Shown in pieces: positions 1 through 8,481 of a stretch of DNA of 64,000 nucleotides. How positions within the stretch are numbered: position 1 is the stretch's first letter; the number at the start of each line of letters is the position of its first letter. The notes beneath the pieces are model-generated. The model was not told the origin of the DNA, searched no databases, and saw nothing but the letters and a program-made list of their open reading frames with translations. The stretch comes from JAHFUI01 sp039931615 (GTDB lineage Bacteria; Acidobacteriota; Vicinamibacteria; Vicinamibacterales; CAVVIG01), in NCBI GenBank assembly GCA_039931615.1, contig JBDTRR010000007.1:77212-141211 (forward strand), in the 5' to 3' direction. The position numbers and the translations under genes were made by a program.

Positions 1-469
1 GATCCGCAGCCAGCGCCCGCGCCACGCCGACGCGCTGGCGCTGCCCGCCCGACAACTCGTGCGGCCAGCGCTCGGCATATTGCTCCGGCGGCAGTCCGAT
101 CAGCTCGAGCAGCTCGGTGACCCGCCCCGCAACGCCGTCCGCGCTCCACTTCTCCAGCCGCGGCACCACCGCGATGTTGCCGCCGACGCTCATGTGCGGA
201 AACAGTCCGACATCCTGAATCACGTACCCGACCGCGCGCCGCAGACGGATCGGGTCCCAGTCCCGCGTGTCCTTGCCTTCGACCAGCACGTGACCGTCCT
301 GCGGCAGCAGCAGACGATTGACGAGCTTGAGGATGGTGGTCTTGCCGGCGCCGCTTCGACCGACCAGCGCGATCACCTCGCCTTGTTCGATGCTGAGATC
401 GAAATGGTGCAGGATGGGGACGTTTCCGGGCCGGCTGTACGAAACGTCACGGAACTCGATCGCGGGCAT
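1..469 (-). CDS. ABC transporter ATP-binding protein, osmoprotectant (OpuCA/ProV) type, partial
   Basis: ATPase subunit of an importer, cut by the left window edge so that the C-terminal part is missing. The visible protein starts at the ATG at 469 (MPAIEFRDVSYSRPG). It shows Walker A GRSGAGKTT, the Q-loop region GYVIQDVGLFPHM and the signature ELSGGQRQRVGVARAL. The Q-loop wording and the spacing after Walker A (LVNRLLLPQDG) resemble glycine betaine/choline uptake ATPases (OpuCA, YehX) rather than exporters. The substrate is an inference, because the permease and binding protein lie outside the window. Confidence 0.82.
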   Translation of the reverse strand, partial: MPAIEFRDVSYSRPGNVPILHHFDLSIEQGEVIALVGRSGAGKTTILKLVNRLLLPQDGHVLVEGKDTRDWDPIRLRRAVGYVIQDVGLFPHMSVGGNIAVVPRLEKWSADGVAGRVTELLELIGLPPEQYAERWPHELSGGQRQRVGVARALAAD

Positions 470-519
470 GGGAAGGCACATCTTCGCACGGCCGCCGGTC
501 CCGCGCGAGCGGTCTGGCG

Positions 520-1212
520 TCAGAACCGCACGTACAGCGAAGCCGCCACCGTCGGCGCGATGTGAGCGCGATCGTCAAGCGTGACGGCTGCCGGCCGGAC
601 CAGCGCGCGAACATCGACGCGCACACCAATCTGCTTGAGCCGGCGCTGGCCTGCGGCACGAGACATCAGCGGCAGCTTGACGCCACCGCCGAGATGGACG
701 ACGCGCCCCCGCTGTAACAGCGTCTGGCGTTCATCGAGCTGCTGAAGGTAGCCGCCGCCGGCGGTCGCGAAAGGAACCAGACGGGAACCGAGCCGGCGCG
801 GCAGATAGATGACCGCGGCGCCCTCGATCATCAGCTGGCCGATCGGTTCCGACGCCGTCGTCGCCGCGCTGTTTTCACTGTCGGCGGTGACGCGCGTCGT
901 CAATCGCGGGACGGAGTAGGACGCCGTGACCTCGACGTCGACGGCTGCCGCCACGCGGGCGCCGATGCGCAGCTCGGCGCCGGCCGCCGACGTCAGCTCG
1001 CTCGATGTCGAGAACAGGCGGAACCGGCTGCCGTCCGCCGCCGTCAGCGTCGCATCGCGCGCCCCGACCGGGGCCGTGCCGGTCCACGCGGCACCGGCCG
1101 CGATCTCGAACCGGCCGGCGATCGGCGCGCCGGCCGTCTGCGCCATCGCCGGTCCCGCGTGCTGCAGGCCGGCACCGAGCAGCAGGACGATCAGGCCCTT
1201 CGCCTGCCTCAC
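520..1212 (-). CDS. predicted secreted/outer-membrane beta-barrel-like protein
   Basis: About 230 residues starting at GTG 1212, which overlaps the TGA of the upstream metalloprotease gene by 4 nt (GTGA), so translation is probably coupled. The N-terminus VRQAKGLIVLLLGAG..AMAQ is a signal peptide with a cleavage-like AMA-Q site. The rest alternates polar and hydrophobic residues and ends in LYVRF, an aromatic C-terminus typical of outer-membrane barrels. No enzyme motif is visible. A much longer open frame extends upstream to 2232 but is only the GC-rich shadow of the protease gene. Function unknown; it may be the membrane partner of the two secreted proteins upstream. Confidence 0.68.
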   Translation of the reverse strand: MRQAKGLIVLLLGAGLQHAGPAMAQTAGAPIAGRFEIAAGAAWTGTAPVGARDATLTAADGSRFRLFSTSSELTSAAGAELRIGARVAAAVDVEVTASYSVPRLTTRVTADSENSAATTASEPIGQLMIEGAAVIYLPRRLGSRLVPFATAGGGYLQQLDERQTLLQRGRVVHLGGGVKLPLMSRAAGQRRLKQIGVRVDVRALVRPAAVTLDDRAHIAPTVAASLYVRF

Positions 1213-2246
1213 TTCGGGACGACCTTGATCTCGAGCGGGCCGCTGTCGCCGCCGCGCGGCACGACGACCAGGCGCTCGAAAAACGCCGGCCGGAACCCGG
1301 CGTTCACCGCCAGGTCGAAGAAGCTGTCGACGTCCACATCGTCGAGCGGCTCGACCCGGATGAGGTGCGGCCCCGGCGACAGCCCGGCGATCGAGAAGGC
1401 GCCGCGATCGTTCAACGAGAAGTTCCCGACCAGCGATCCAGATCCCAGATCGAAGGCCACGAGATGGGCGCCGAACACGCCGCGGCCGTCCCTGGTCACA
1501 GTGCCGGAGATGCTGCCGGTCTTGGCGTCGAAGCCGCCGTCCGGGTAGAGGTTCGAGATCCCGGCCTTGTCGTCGTCCCGGAGCGAGCGGCCGGAGATGT
1601 TTCCCGGCCCGTAGGCAATCGGAAACATTACCGCCTCGGCGGCGATGACGCGGCGGCCGCCTTCCGCCAGCAGTTCGGTTTCGCCCAGCGCCGAATGGCC
1701 GAGGCCGCTCATGTGGCCGATCTCGTGGAGCGCCACCGATTCGAGATCGAATCGGCCGCTCTCCCCCGCCGCTGCCACCGACCAGCGGAAGGCGGTGTTG
1801 AAGAAGATGTCGGACTCGAGCAGTTCGCCGGTCGACAGGTCGACCAGAAAGCTGGTGGAGGCCAGTACGCGATCGAGATCCGGCCGGGCCAGGAATCCGA
1901 GGGTCGACTGACCGTCTTCGTCCAGCGGCAGGGCGCCTGTCGTGCCGACGAACTGATAGGCGATCGACGCGGTCGGCACCCCCTGCCAGGTGGCAAACGC
2001 CCGGCCGACCGCCGACTGGAAGGCGTCCGGCGCCACGCCCGGCGCGCCCTGATCGCTGACGAAATAGCGGACCGGGGCGGCGGGCCACTTCAGCGGAATC
2101 TGGCGGCCGGCGGATTGAATGCCGAACGTCAGATAGGCAGCGACAGGCGCGGCATGCGCCACGACCAGCGCGAGCATGGCAGCCAGGGCGGCGAGCCGGC
2201 GCGTCGGCCGGGATGGCAGCAGGGACCGACAACGGGATGGCCTCAC
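1209..2246 (-). CDS. secreted matrixin-like zinc metalloprotease with C-terminal Ig-like domain
   Basis: 345 residues. An arginine-rich leader and hydrophobic segment (about residues 19-37) form a signal peptide. The catalytic site HEIGHMSGLGHS at residues 174-185 fits HExxHxxGxxH, the metzincin/M10 zinc motif, with E175 as general base. The region after about residue 240 (SISGTVTRDGRGVFGAHLVAF and following) looks like a carboxypeptidase-regulatory-like beta-sandwich, probably a substrate or surface adhesion module. It starts inside the stop of the upstream gene (ATGA at 2243-2246) and ends inside the start of the downstream barrel gene, so the three form one translation-coupled operon. Substrate unknown. 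Confidence 0.85.
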   Translation of the reverse strand: MRPSRCRSLLPSRPTRRLAALAAMLALVVAHAAPVAAYLTFGIQSAGRQIPLKWPAAPVRYFVSDQGAPGVAPDAFQSAVGRAFATWQGVPTASIAYQFVGTTGALPLDEDGQSTLGFLARPDLDRVLASTSFLVDLSTGELLESDIFFNTAFRWSVAAAGESGRFDLESVALHEIGHMSGLGHSALGETELLAEGGRRVIAAEAVMFPIAYGPGNISGRSLRDDDKAGISNLYPDGGFDAKTGSISGTVTRDGRGVFGAHLVAFDLGSGSLVGNFSLNDRGAFSIAGLSPGPHLIRVEPLDDVDVDSFFDLAVNAGFRPAFFERLVVVPRGGDSGPLEIKVVPK

Positions 2247-2797
2247 CGCTGCCCTCCCGCCAGCGCGCGCACGCGCTGCTCGAACGCCGCCAGCGGCATC
2301 GGGACGCGCGAGACGTCGCCCCGGACCACCCGCGACGCGCCGGCGGCCGGCGCGATCAGCGGCGGTGGCGAGACCTTTGCGCCCGATCGATTCCCATCCG
2401 ACGAAATCCGGAAGACGCCCTGGCCGAGACCGAGCAGGTACGGATAGCTCGGACCGCGCCAGCCCAGGAACACCACCACCCGCTCCGCCGCGGCGAACTG
2501 CGGCGCACCCACAAACAGGCTGCGATAGCGGCCCAGCGTGCCGCCCGGCACGATGAACTGGACGGTGCGGCCGAGCGACCCCTTGAGCGACGCCTCGACA
2601 TCGAGGGTCACCACGGTTTCGATCGCGCGGCGGCCGCCGCTCCAGCGCGTGTCGGCCGCCACCACGCGGCCGCGCACGATGGCGCCGGCATCACGCGCCA
2701 GCTCGCCCAGGTCGGCGGGCACCAGGACCGTGGCGTTGGCGCTCAGGGTGTAGAGAACGAACGCGGTCACCAGAAGCGACAAGCGGGTTCTATGCAT
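2243..2797 (-). CDS. hypothetical secreted protein of the protease operon
   Basis: 184 residues, first gene of a three-gene minus-strand operon. The N-terminus MHRTRLSLLVTAFVLYTLSANA is a signal peptide. The mature part (VLVPADLGELARDAGAIVRGRV and so on) is rich in valine and beta-forming segments and contains a stretch resembling proteins that report a surface-exposed small beta-barrel (residues 35-120). I do not recognise the family. Coupled by a 4-nt overlap to the matrixin gene, which suggests a shared exported function, for example an inhibitor or presenting partner of the protease. That role is inference. Confidence 0.7.
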   Translation of the reverse strand: MHRTRLSLLVTAFVLYTLSANATVLVPADLGELARDAGAIVRGRVVAADTRWSGGRRAIETVVTLDVEASLKGSLGRTVQFIVPGGTLGRYRSLFVGAPQFAAAERVVVFLGWRGPSYPYLLGLGQGVFRISSDGNRSGAKVSPPPLIAPAAGASRVVRGDVSRVPMPLAAFEQRVRALAGGQR

Positions 2798-2814
2798 AGG
2801 TCTGCCCCGACACG

Positions 2815-2881
2815 GCAGGCCTGAAGGCCTGCACTACGACTGAATGCCCCCATCGCGGTCCGGCTGAAGCCGGACACTACG
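2815..2881. repeat. two dispersed palindromes with CTGAAG loop and ACTACG tail
   Basis: 2815-2838 is a perfect hairpin with 6-bp stem GCAGGC / GCCTGC around CTGAAG, followed by ACTACG. 2858-2881 has the same architecture with a different stem (GTCCGG / CCGGAC), the same central CTGAAG and the same ACTACG tail. The first, with its flanks, recurs almost unchanged at 42609-42650. Located between the protease operon and lpxB. Probably REP-like elements; they could also serve as transcription or mRNA-stability signals. Confidence 0.75.
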
Positions 2882-2902
2882 TACGTCGCCGTGACGATCG
2901 GG

Positions 2903-4051
2903 TCAAGGAAAGGGGCCGTACCCCTTTTTCACACGTCTGATCACCCCGAGAATCGCCTCGGCCGCGCGCCGGCTGGCGCCAGGACCGCCAAGCCGCTCAC
3001 GCACCAACGACAGGCCGCGCCGGATTCGCAGGTGGCGATCGTGATCCGTGAGCATCGAGATCGCCTCTCCAGCGACCGCCGCCGGAGTGAAGGCCTCCTG
3101 GATGAGCTCAGGCACGATCCTTTCGCCCGCGATCAGATTGACCATCCCGAACGTGTCCACCGTCAGCAGCCGCCGGCCGATCAGATAGGTCAGCGGGGAG
3201 ACGCGATAGACGATGACCATCGGCGTGTCGTGAAGCGCGCACTGCACGGTCGCGGTCCCCGACGCGGTCACCGCCACGTCGGCTGCCGCCAGCACCGCGT
3301 CGGTTTCACCTTCCACCACCGCCAGGTTCGGTCCCACGGCATCAAACAGACCATCCGCCAGCCCCGGAGCGCGGGCGACGATGAACTGCGCCTCGGGCAG
3401 GCGGACGCGGATGCGGTCTGCCGCGCCGAGGAGATCCGGCAGAATCCGGTGCACTTCATTGGGCCGGCTGCCGGGCAGAATGGCGACCGTTGGCGCCCCG
3501 GGGGTCAAGCGCAGGCGGCGGAGGAACGCCGCCTGGTCTCCGATTGCCGCCAGATCGATCAGCGGGTGCCCGACGAACGACACCGGCACGCCGGCGTCGC
3601 GATAGAGCTGCTCCTCGAATGGAAAGATGACCAGCACCAGACTGGCAAAGGCGCGGATACTCTTGATCCGCCCTGGCCGCCACGCCCAGATCTGGGGGCT
3701 GATGTAATAGATGACCGGGATCCCCAGCTTCGCGATGCGGCGGGCCAGCCGGAAATTGAAGTCGGGAAAGTCGATCGCGACCAGCGCGTCCGGCCTGGCG
3801 CGTCTCGCGAATTCGACCAGACGGGCAAGCGTCGCGAACGACTGCGGCAGCTTCCCGATCGCCTCCGTCAAGCCGGTGACAGCGAGGCCGCGATAGTCGG
3901 CAATCAGCTGGCCTCCGGCTGCGGCGAACTGGGGACCGCCGAGGCCGCTGACGGTGACGGCCGGATCCAGACGCCGCAGCTCGTGGGTCAGCGCGCCCGC
4001 ATACAGATCGCCGGACGGCTCGCCGCACGACACCAGGAGGCGCGCGCTCAA
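2903..4051 (-). CDS. lpxB: lipid-A-disaccharide synthase
   Basis: 382 residues, the usual length of LpxB (GT19 family). It joins UDP-2,3-diacylglucosamine and lipid X to make the tetraacyl disaccharide of lipid A at the inner membrane. Recognisable segments are the N-terminal SCGEPSGDLYAG, the glycosyltransferase stretch ILPGSRPNEVHRILP (about 190-205) and SGTATVQCAL (about 262-271), a core LpxB motif. The ATG overlaps the stop of the upstream M16-like gene by 4 nt, so it is the last gene of the lpxD-to-lpxB operon. Its last codons (KKGYGPFP) are formed by a GGGG/CCCC palindrome. Confidence 0.96.
   Translation of the reverse strand: MSARLLVSCGEPSGDLYAGALTHELRRLDPAVTVSGLGGPQFAAAGGQLIADYRGLAVTGLTEAIGKLPQSFATLARLVEFARRARPDALVAIDFPDFNFRLARRIAKLGIPVIYYISPQIWAWRPGRIKSIRAFASLVLVIFPFEEQLYRDAGVPVSFVGHPLIDLAAIGDQAAFLRRLRLTPGAPTVAILPGSRPNEVHRILPDLLGAADRIRVRLPEAQFIVARAPGLADGLFDAVGPNLAVVEGETDAVLAAADVAVTASGTATVQCALHDTPMVIVYRVSPLTYLIGRRLLTVDTFGMVNLIAGERIVPELIQEAFTPAAVAGEAISMLTDHDRHLRIRRGLSLVRERLGGPGASRRAAEAILGVIRRVKKGYGPFP
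2908..2930. repeat. AAGGGG-CCGTA-CCCCTT palindrome embedded in the end of lpxB
   Basis: Inverted repeat AAAGGGG / CCCCTTT separated by about 5 nt, with a T-run on the plus strand. It encodes the last residues of LpxB on the minus strand. Two near-identical palindromes occur at 27017-27039 and 27053-27077, so this appears to be a dispersed element that became the 3' end of a gene. It could also act as a terminator. Confidence 0.6.
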
Positions 4052-6312
4052 GGCGCGGGTCGTGTGAAGAGCGCGGGATCGAGGCGGGCGTTGATGGTGA
4101 TGGCGGAGACGCGCCGATCGAGAACCGGCTGCCCGCCGCGGCGCACCGTCGCCGCGTAGGCGATCTGCACGCCGTCGACCGGCCGGTAGTCGCTGAACAT
4201 TTCCTCGATCAGCGGTCCGCCGGCGCCGCCGGCGACATAGGTCTGCTTGGAGATCAGCCCGGTCTCGGGATTGATGTATAGCACCACCGGGTCGAGGTCC
4301 GTGCCCGATACCTCCAGCGTACGATGCCGCGTCCCGTCGCCGTCTTTGACGTCGGGGAGCAGGCGGGCCCGCAGCGCGCCGCGCTCGGCGGCCAGCAGCA
4401 GCGCGATCACGTCGCGCCGCAGCGTGCTGCGCAGATCGCGCAGCGCCTGGGGCGGCACGTCGTGGACACCCCGGGGGTCGCGGACCCAGCCGAGCTCGCC
4501 GTCGAAGATCTGGACCGAGGGCACGCCCTCCAGCGTCTGTTCAATCCGGACGCGGCTGGGATAGTCGAGGTAGGTCGTCGCGTCGGCCTGGAGGCCGCCC
4601 TCCGTCATGGAGGTCCGGGTGGTCGCCGTGATGCTTTTGATCGCCCGTAGTTTCTGGAGACCGCCCTTCGCGGCAATCGCGCCCTCGAGCAGGGCGCGCG
4701 CGCCGGCACCCTCCTGCGCCGTGATCGGCGGGGCCTGGCCGCGCACCGGTTCCTGGAAGGCGATCGTCCGCAGCCGCGGCTGCGCCGCCGCTCCAGTCCG
4801 GCCGGTCGGACGCTTGAAATCAGCAGTCGTCAGGTCCAGGCTCGGCAGCTCGACCCGCTCGTAGTTGGTGAACCCGACGCCTTTCAAGTCGTTTTCGAAC
4901 GCCCCGAGGTTGCCGACCAGCACGACCGACAGCCGGTCCGGCTGCAGATAGGCCCGCGCGACACGCTGGATGTCGGCGACGGTGACGGCATTGACGCGCT
5001 CGCGAAAGCTCTGGAGATCGTCGATCGGCAGGCCATAGAAGACGACGTTGAGCACCTGCATGGCGATGGCGTCCGGCGTCTCGATTGTCAGCGGGAAGCT
5101 GCCGGTCATGTAGGCCTGGGCATCGGCGAGCTCGCGCTCCCCGACCGGGTCGCGCTGCAGCCGCCAGAACTCGTCGAAAATGACGCGGACCACTTCGGCC
5201 GTCGCCGCCGACCGCGTATTCGTGCGCGCCAGGAAATCGCCGCTCTCCTTGAGCGTGTCCATGTCGGCCTGGGCGCCGTAGGTCAAGCCGCGCTGCGTCC
5301 GCAGCACGTTGTGCAGACGATTGCTCCCCTCGCCGCCGAGGATGCGGATGGCGAGGTTGATGGCCATGTAATCGGGATGCTTGCGGGCGATGCCGACATG
5401 GCCGACCCGGACCTCGGTCTGCACCGCGTCCGGCTTGTTCACCACGATCAGCCGCCGCGTCGGCGCCGGCGGCTCGATGAACTTCTCGACCGTCACCTCC
5501 TTCCGCTCCCAATCGCCGAAGACGGTCCGGACCGTGTCGAAGGCCTCTTCGGCAGTGACGTCGCCGACGACGGCGAGGATGGCGTTGTTGGGGGCGAAAT
5601 ACCTCTTGTGGAACGCGACGAGATCGTCACGGGTGATGCCGCTGACGCTGTCGGGCGTACCGGTCTGCGGCATGCCGTAGGGATGGAAGCCGTAGACGAG
5701 CCGGTCGAACACCGCGTCGGCGACGTAGTCGGGGTCCTGCAGGCTGACCTGGAGACCCGACAGCACCTGCTGCCGCTGCCGTTCCATCTCCGCCGGCGCG
5801 AACGCCGGATGGCGCGCCATGTCCGACAGCATCCGCATGCCGGCGGCAAAGCTGTCCTTCATGACGACCATGTTCAGGAATGTCAGGTCCGACCCCGCGC
5901 CGGTGCCCATGGCGCCGCCGATCGAATCGATCGCGTCGGCGAGGTCGCTGGCCGACCTGGTCTCCGTGCCCTGATCGAGCAGCGAGGCCAGCTCATGGAC
6001 CAGCCCGAGCTTGCCTTTCGGATCCAGCGCGCTGCCGGCGCGGATCAACAGGCGCATGCTGACGGCCGGCTGCTCGTGATGCAGCACCGCCACCACTTGC
6101 AGGCCGTTGGGCAGCGTCTGGATCTGATAGGGCGGAAATTTCACGTCGCGCGCCGCCAGCGGGCGGGGCGGCCGCTCGGACGGCCACGGGCGTGCCTGCA
6201 CCTGCGCCTGCGCCGGCAGGGCCGAACCGGCGACAGCCGCCGTCATGACCAGGCCACAGAGCCACGCAGAGCCAGCGAGGCTCCGCCTCAGACCGAGAAA
6301 ACACCAGGTCAT
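4048..6312 (-). CDS. M16-family peptidase-like protein (inactive-type subunit) with C-terminal LolA-like domain
   Basis: 754 residues from ATG 6312, which overlaps the stop of the active M16 gene by 4 nt. Signal peptide residues about 11-36 (ending ALPAQA). Residues about 55-490 form two M16 repeats, but the zinc site is degenerate: LVHELASLLDQGT near residue 106 replaces HxxEH, the pattern of the non-catalytic partner in paired M16 enzymes. From about residue 510 to the end a separate region (LLEGAIAAKGGLQKLRAIKSI, YLDYPSRVRIEQTL, YINPETGLISKQTYV) resembles the LolA/LppX-type lipoprotein-carrier fold. The fusion of an M16 pseudo-subunit to a lipoprotein-sorting-like domain, directly before lpxB, points to a periplasmic envelope role. 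A longer upstream open frame is a shadow. Confidence 0.85.
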   Translation of the reverse strand: MTWCFLGLRRSLAGSAWLCGLVMTAAVAGSALPAQAQVQARPWPSERPPRPLAARDVKFPPYQIQTLPNGLQVVAVLHHEQPAVSMRLLIRAGSALDPKGKLGLVHELASLLDQGTETRSASDLADAIDSIGGAMGTGAGSDLTFLNMVVMKDSFAAGMRMLSDMARHPAFAPAEMERQRQQVLSGLQVSLQDPDYVADAVFDRLVYGFHPYGMPQTGTPDSVSGITRDDLVAFHKRYFAPNNAILAVVGDVTAEEAFDTVRTVFGDWERKEVTVEKFIEPPAPTRRLIVVNKPDAVQTEVRVGHVGIARKHPDYMAINLAIRILGGEGSNRLHNVLRTQRGLTYGAQADMDTLKESGDFLARTNTRSAATAEVVRVIFDEFWRLQRDPVGERELADAQAYMTGSFPLTIETPDAIAMQVLNVVFYGLPIDDLQSFRERVNAVTVADIQRVARAYLQPDRLSVVLVGNLGAFENDLKGVGFTNYERVELPSLDLTTADFKRPTGRTGAAAQPRLRTIAFQEPVRGQAPPITAQEGAGARALLEGAIAAKGGLQKLRAIKSITATTRTSMTEGGLQADATTYLDYPSRVRIEQTLEGVPSVQIFDGELGWVRDPRGVHDVPPQALRDLRSTLRRDVIALLLAAERGALRARLLPDVKDGDGTRHRTLEVSGTDLDPVVLYINPETGLISKQTYVAGGAGGPLIEEMFSDYRPVDGVQIAYAATVRRGGQPVLDRRVSAITINARLDPALFTRPAP

Positions 6313-7667
6313 CGGGCACCCCCCTGTCCCGGCAGCAACGTCAACACCACGCGGTTCTCCGGGGTGAAATACGTGCGCGCGGCGCGCTGGATGTCCGCCG
6401 CGGTCAGGTTCTGGAAGATCTCGAACTCGCCGTCGGCCGACTTGATGTCGTTGTGGATGACCAGCGCGTGCGCGAGCTGCATCGCCTTGTCCTTGTTGGA
6501 TTCGCGGCCCAGGATGTAGTCGCGCGCGAACTGGTTCTTGGCGCGGGACAGCTCGTGCTCGGTGATCGGCTCGGCTTTCAGCTTCTCGAACTCCGCGATC
6601 AGCGCGTCGATCGCCTCCTCGGGCCGGTGCCCCGGCTGGATGATGGCGAGTGCGTAGAACAGATTGGGATCCTCGATGATGTTGGCCTCGCCCGACGCGG
6701 CGAGGGCGATCCCCTTCTCGTAGACCAGCGACTTGAAGATCCGCGAGCTCTGACCATCCGACAGCACCTTCGAGGCGATGTGAAGCGGGTACGAGTCGGG
6801 ATGGCCGTCGTAGGTGATGTGATACGCGACCACGACCGCCGGCAGCGGCCACGGCTCCTGCAGCGTCACCCGCTTCTCGCGTGTCGACGGCGGCTCTTTC
6901 GGGATGTCACGCGGCACCGGGTTGACGGCTTTCGGCACGCGGCCGAGGTACTGCGTGACCAGCTGCACCGCCTGCGTGGTGTCGAAGTCGCCGACCAGAG
7001 CGAGCGTGGCGTTCTCCGGCACGTAGTAGGTGTTGTAGAAATCGCGGACGTCCTCGATCGACGCCGCCTCGAGATCGGCCATGCTGCCGATCGTCGGATG
7101 CTTGTACGGATGCACGGAAAAGGCCTGATCGAAGATGATTTCCGACAGCCGGCCATAGGGCTGGTTGTCGACCCGCATCCGCCGCTCTTCCTTCACCACC
7201 TCGCGCTCGTTGGTCAGCGTGTCCTTGTCGATTCGCAGCGTCGCCATGCGATCGGCCTCGAGCCACAACGCCAGCGGCAGGTACTGGGCCGGCAGCGTTT
7301 CCCAGAACACCGTCACGTCGTCCTGCGTGTAGGCGTTGCTCTGACCGCCGATCGACGCGATCATCGAGGTGTGCCCTTCGGGCTCGACGTTCTTCGATCC
7401 CTTGAACATCAGATGCTCGAAGAGGTGGGCGAAACCGGTGCGGCCCGGTTTCTCGTTCCTCGATCCGACGTGAAACCAGAGCTGCAGGTGGACGATCGGC
7501 GTCGAATGGTCTTCCTGGGTGACCAGGGTCAGCCCATTGGCCAGCGTCGTCACCTGGTAATCGAGCTTGGGCGGGCGAATGGCGGCCGTCACCACGGACG
7601 TGGCGCCGTACAGCCCGGCCGTAATCAACGCGAGCAGCGCCAGCATCCGTGACGTTCGATAGGCCAT
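6309..7667 (-). CDS. M16 zinc peptidase, catalytic subunit
   Basis: 452 residues. N-terminal hydrophobic segment (about 7-30) is a signal peptide or anchor. Zinc motif HLFEH at residues 81-85 (HxxEH) with the distal glutamate in EREVVKEE about 76 residues later, the canonical inverzincin arrangement of PqqL/processing-peptidase relatives. A second M16 repeat follows with the usual R/Y substrate-binding region near the C-terminus. Upstream and overlapping by 4 nt with an M16-like gene lacking the metal site, so the two products probably form a catalytic/non-catalytic heterodimer in the periplasm. Confidence 0.92.
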   Translation of the reverse strand: MAYRTSRMLALLALITAGLYGATSVVTAAIRPPKLDYQVTTLANGLTLVTQEDHSTPIVHLQLWFHVGSRNEKPGRTGFAHLFEHLMFKGSKNVEPEGHTSMIASIGGQSNAYTQDDVTVFWETLPAQYLPLALWLEADRMATLRIDKDTLTNEREVVKEERRMRVDNQPYGRLSEIIFDQAFSVHPYKHPTIGSMADLEAASIEDVRDFYNTYYVPENATLALVGDFDTTQAVQLVTQYLGRVPKAVNPVPRDIPKEPPSTREKRVTLQEPWPLPAVVVAYHITYDGHPDSYPLHIASKVLSDGQSSRIFKSLVYEKGIALAASGEANIIEDPNLFYALAIIQPGHRPEEAIDALIAEFEKLKAEPITEHELSRAKNQFARDYILGRESNKDKAMQLAHALVIHNDIKSADGEFEIFQNLTAADIQRAARTYFTPENRVVLTLLPGQGGAR

Positions 7668-7680
7668 GGGTGATTATCGC

Positions 7681-8481
7681 CTATCGGCTGACCAGCCGGA
7701 ACCCCGCGATGGCCCAGCGCTGCGCCTGGAAGTCGATCGGATCGGCGTCGACGCGCCGCTCGACGCCGGCAAACAGCTCCAGCGCCCCGGCGCGGCCGTT
7801 GAAGCGCACGCCGGCCTCGGCACGCCCGCCGGTCTGCCGGCCGCGATTGCCGGTCCCGTCGACGCCGTACAAGTCGCCATGGCCGCTCGCGAACGCCTCG
7901 ACATGCGGGGCGATGGCGCGGCGGACCGAGAGGTCGAGGTCGGCGGTCCAGCGGTAGTCGACGTTGGAATGGCCGGCCACGACACCGGCGCCGGCATAGG
8001 CGTCGACCCTGACCCCGGCTCCCTCGAAGCGGCGCAAGGCGCGCGCGCCGATGATGTTCCAGGCGACCGGGAACGTCTTGTCCCGGTCGCTGAGATGCCG
8101 CGACACGTGATGGAACACGCCGGCAATTTCCACTCCCGGCACCCGCAGCGACGAGGACGCTTCCAGCACGTAGTACGACTGGTTCGGATCGAACGGACGG
8201 AGCTGATCGCCGAGGATCGCCTGATAGTCAACCACGATCGACGCCCGTCCGACGACGTAGTCGACCACGTCGAGGTCGCCGCCGAAATGCGTCTCCCAGG
8301 AGAAGCGCGGGTCGTCGATCGCCAGCACGTTGGCCGCCAGGTGGAAATCGTAGCGGGTCAGGAAGTCGGGCGAGGGCGAGGGCGGCGCCGGCGCCTGGGC
8401 GAAGGCCGGGGCGGCGGCGATGACGATCAGGCACGCGACGGTGGCCGCGCGCCTGATCAGCGATCCAGGCGTGTCCGGCAT
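7681..8481 (-). CDS. predicted outer-membrane beta-barrel-like protein
   Basis: 266 residues. Signal peptide MPDTPGSLIRRAATVACLIV..AFAQ. The mature region consists of short alternating strands rich in aromatic residues (YDFHLAANVLAI, FSWETHFGGDLD, YYVLEASSSLRV) and ends with FRLVSR, consistent with a small barrel. Its start lies 25 nt inside lpxD and its stop is 13 nt before the M16 gene, so it belongs to the envelope operon. Family not recognised. Confidence 0.72.
   Translation of the reverse strand: MPDTPGSLIRRAATVACLIVIAAAPAFAQAPAPPSPSPDFLTRYDFHLAANVLAIDDPRFSWETHFGGDLDVVDYVVGRASIVVDYQAILGDQLRPFDPNQSYYVLEASSSLRVPGVEIAGVFHHVSRHLSDRDKTFPVAWNIIGARALRRFEGAGVRVDAYAGAGVVAGHSNVDYRWTADLDLSVRRAIAPHVEAFASGHGDLYGVDGTGNRGRQTGGRAEAGVRFNGRAGALELFAGVERRVDADPIDFQAQRWAIAGFRLVSR

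Noticed and set aside
59..565. 168-residue plus-strand frame at the left edge
   Set aside because: Antisense to the ABC ATPase, whose Walker A, Q-loop and signature are clear on the minus strand.
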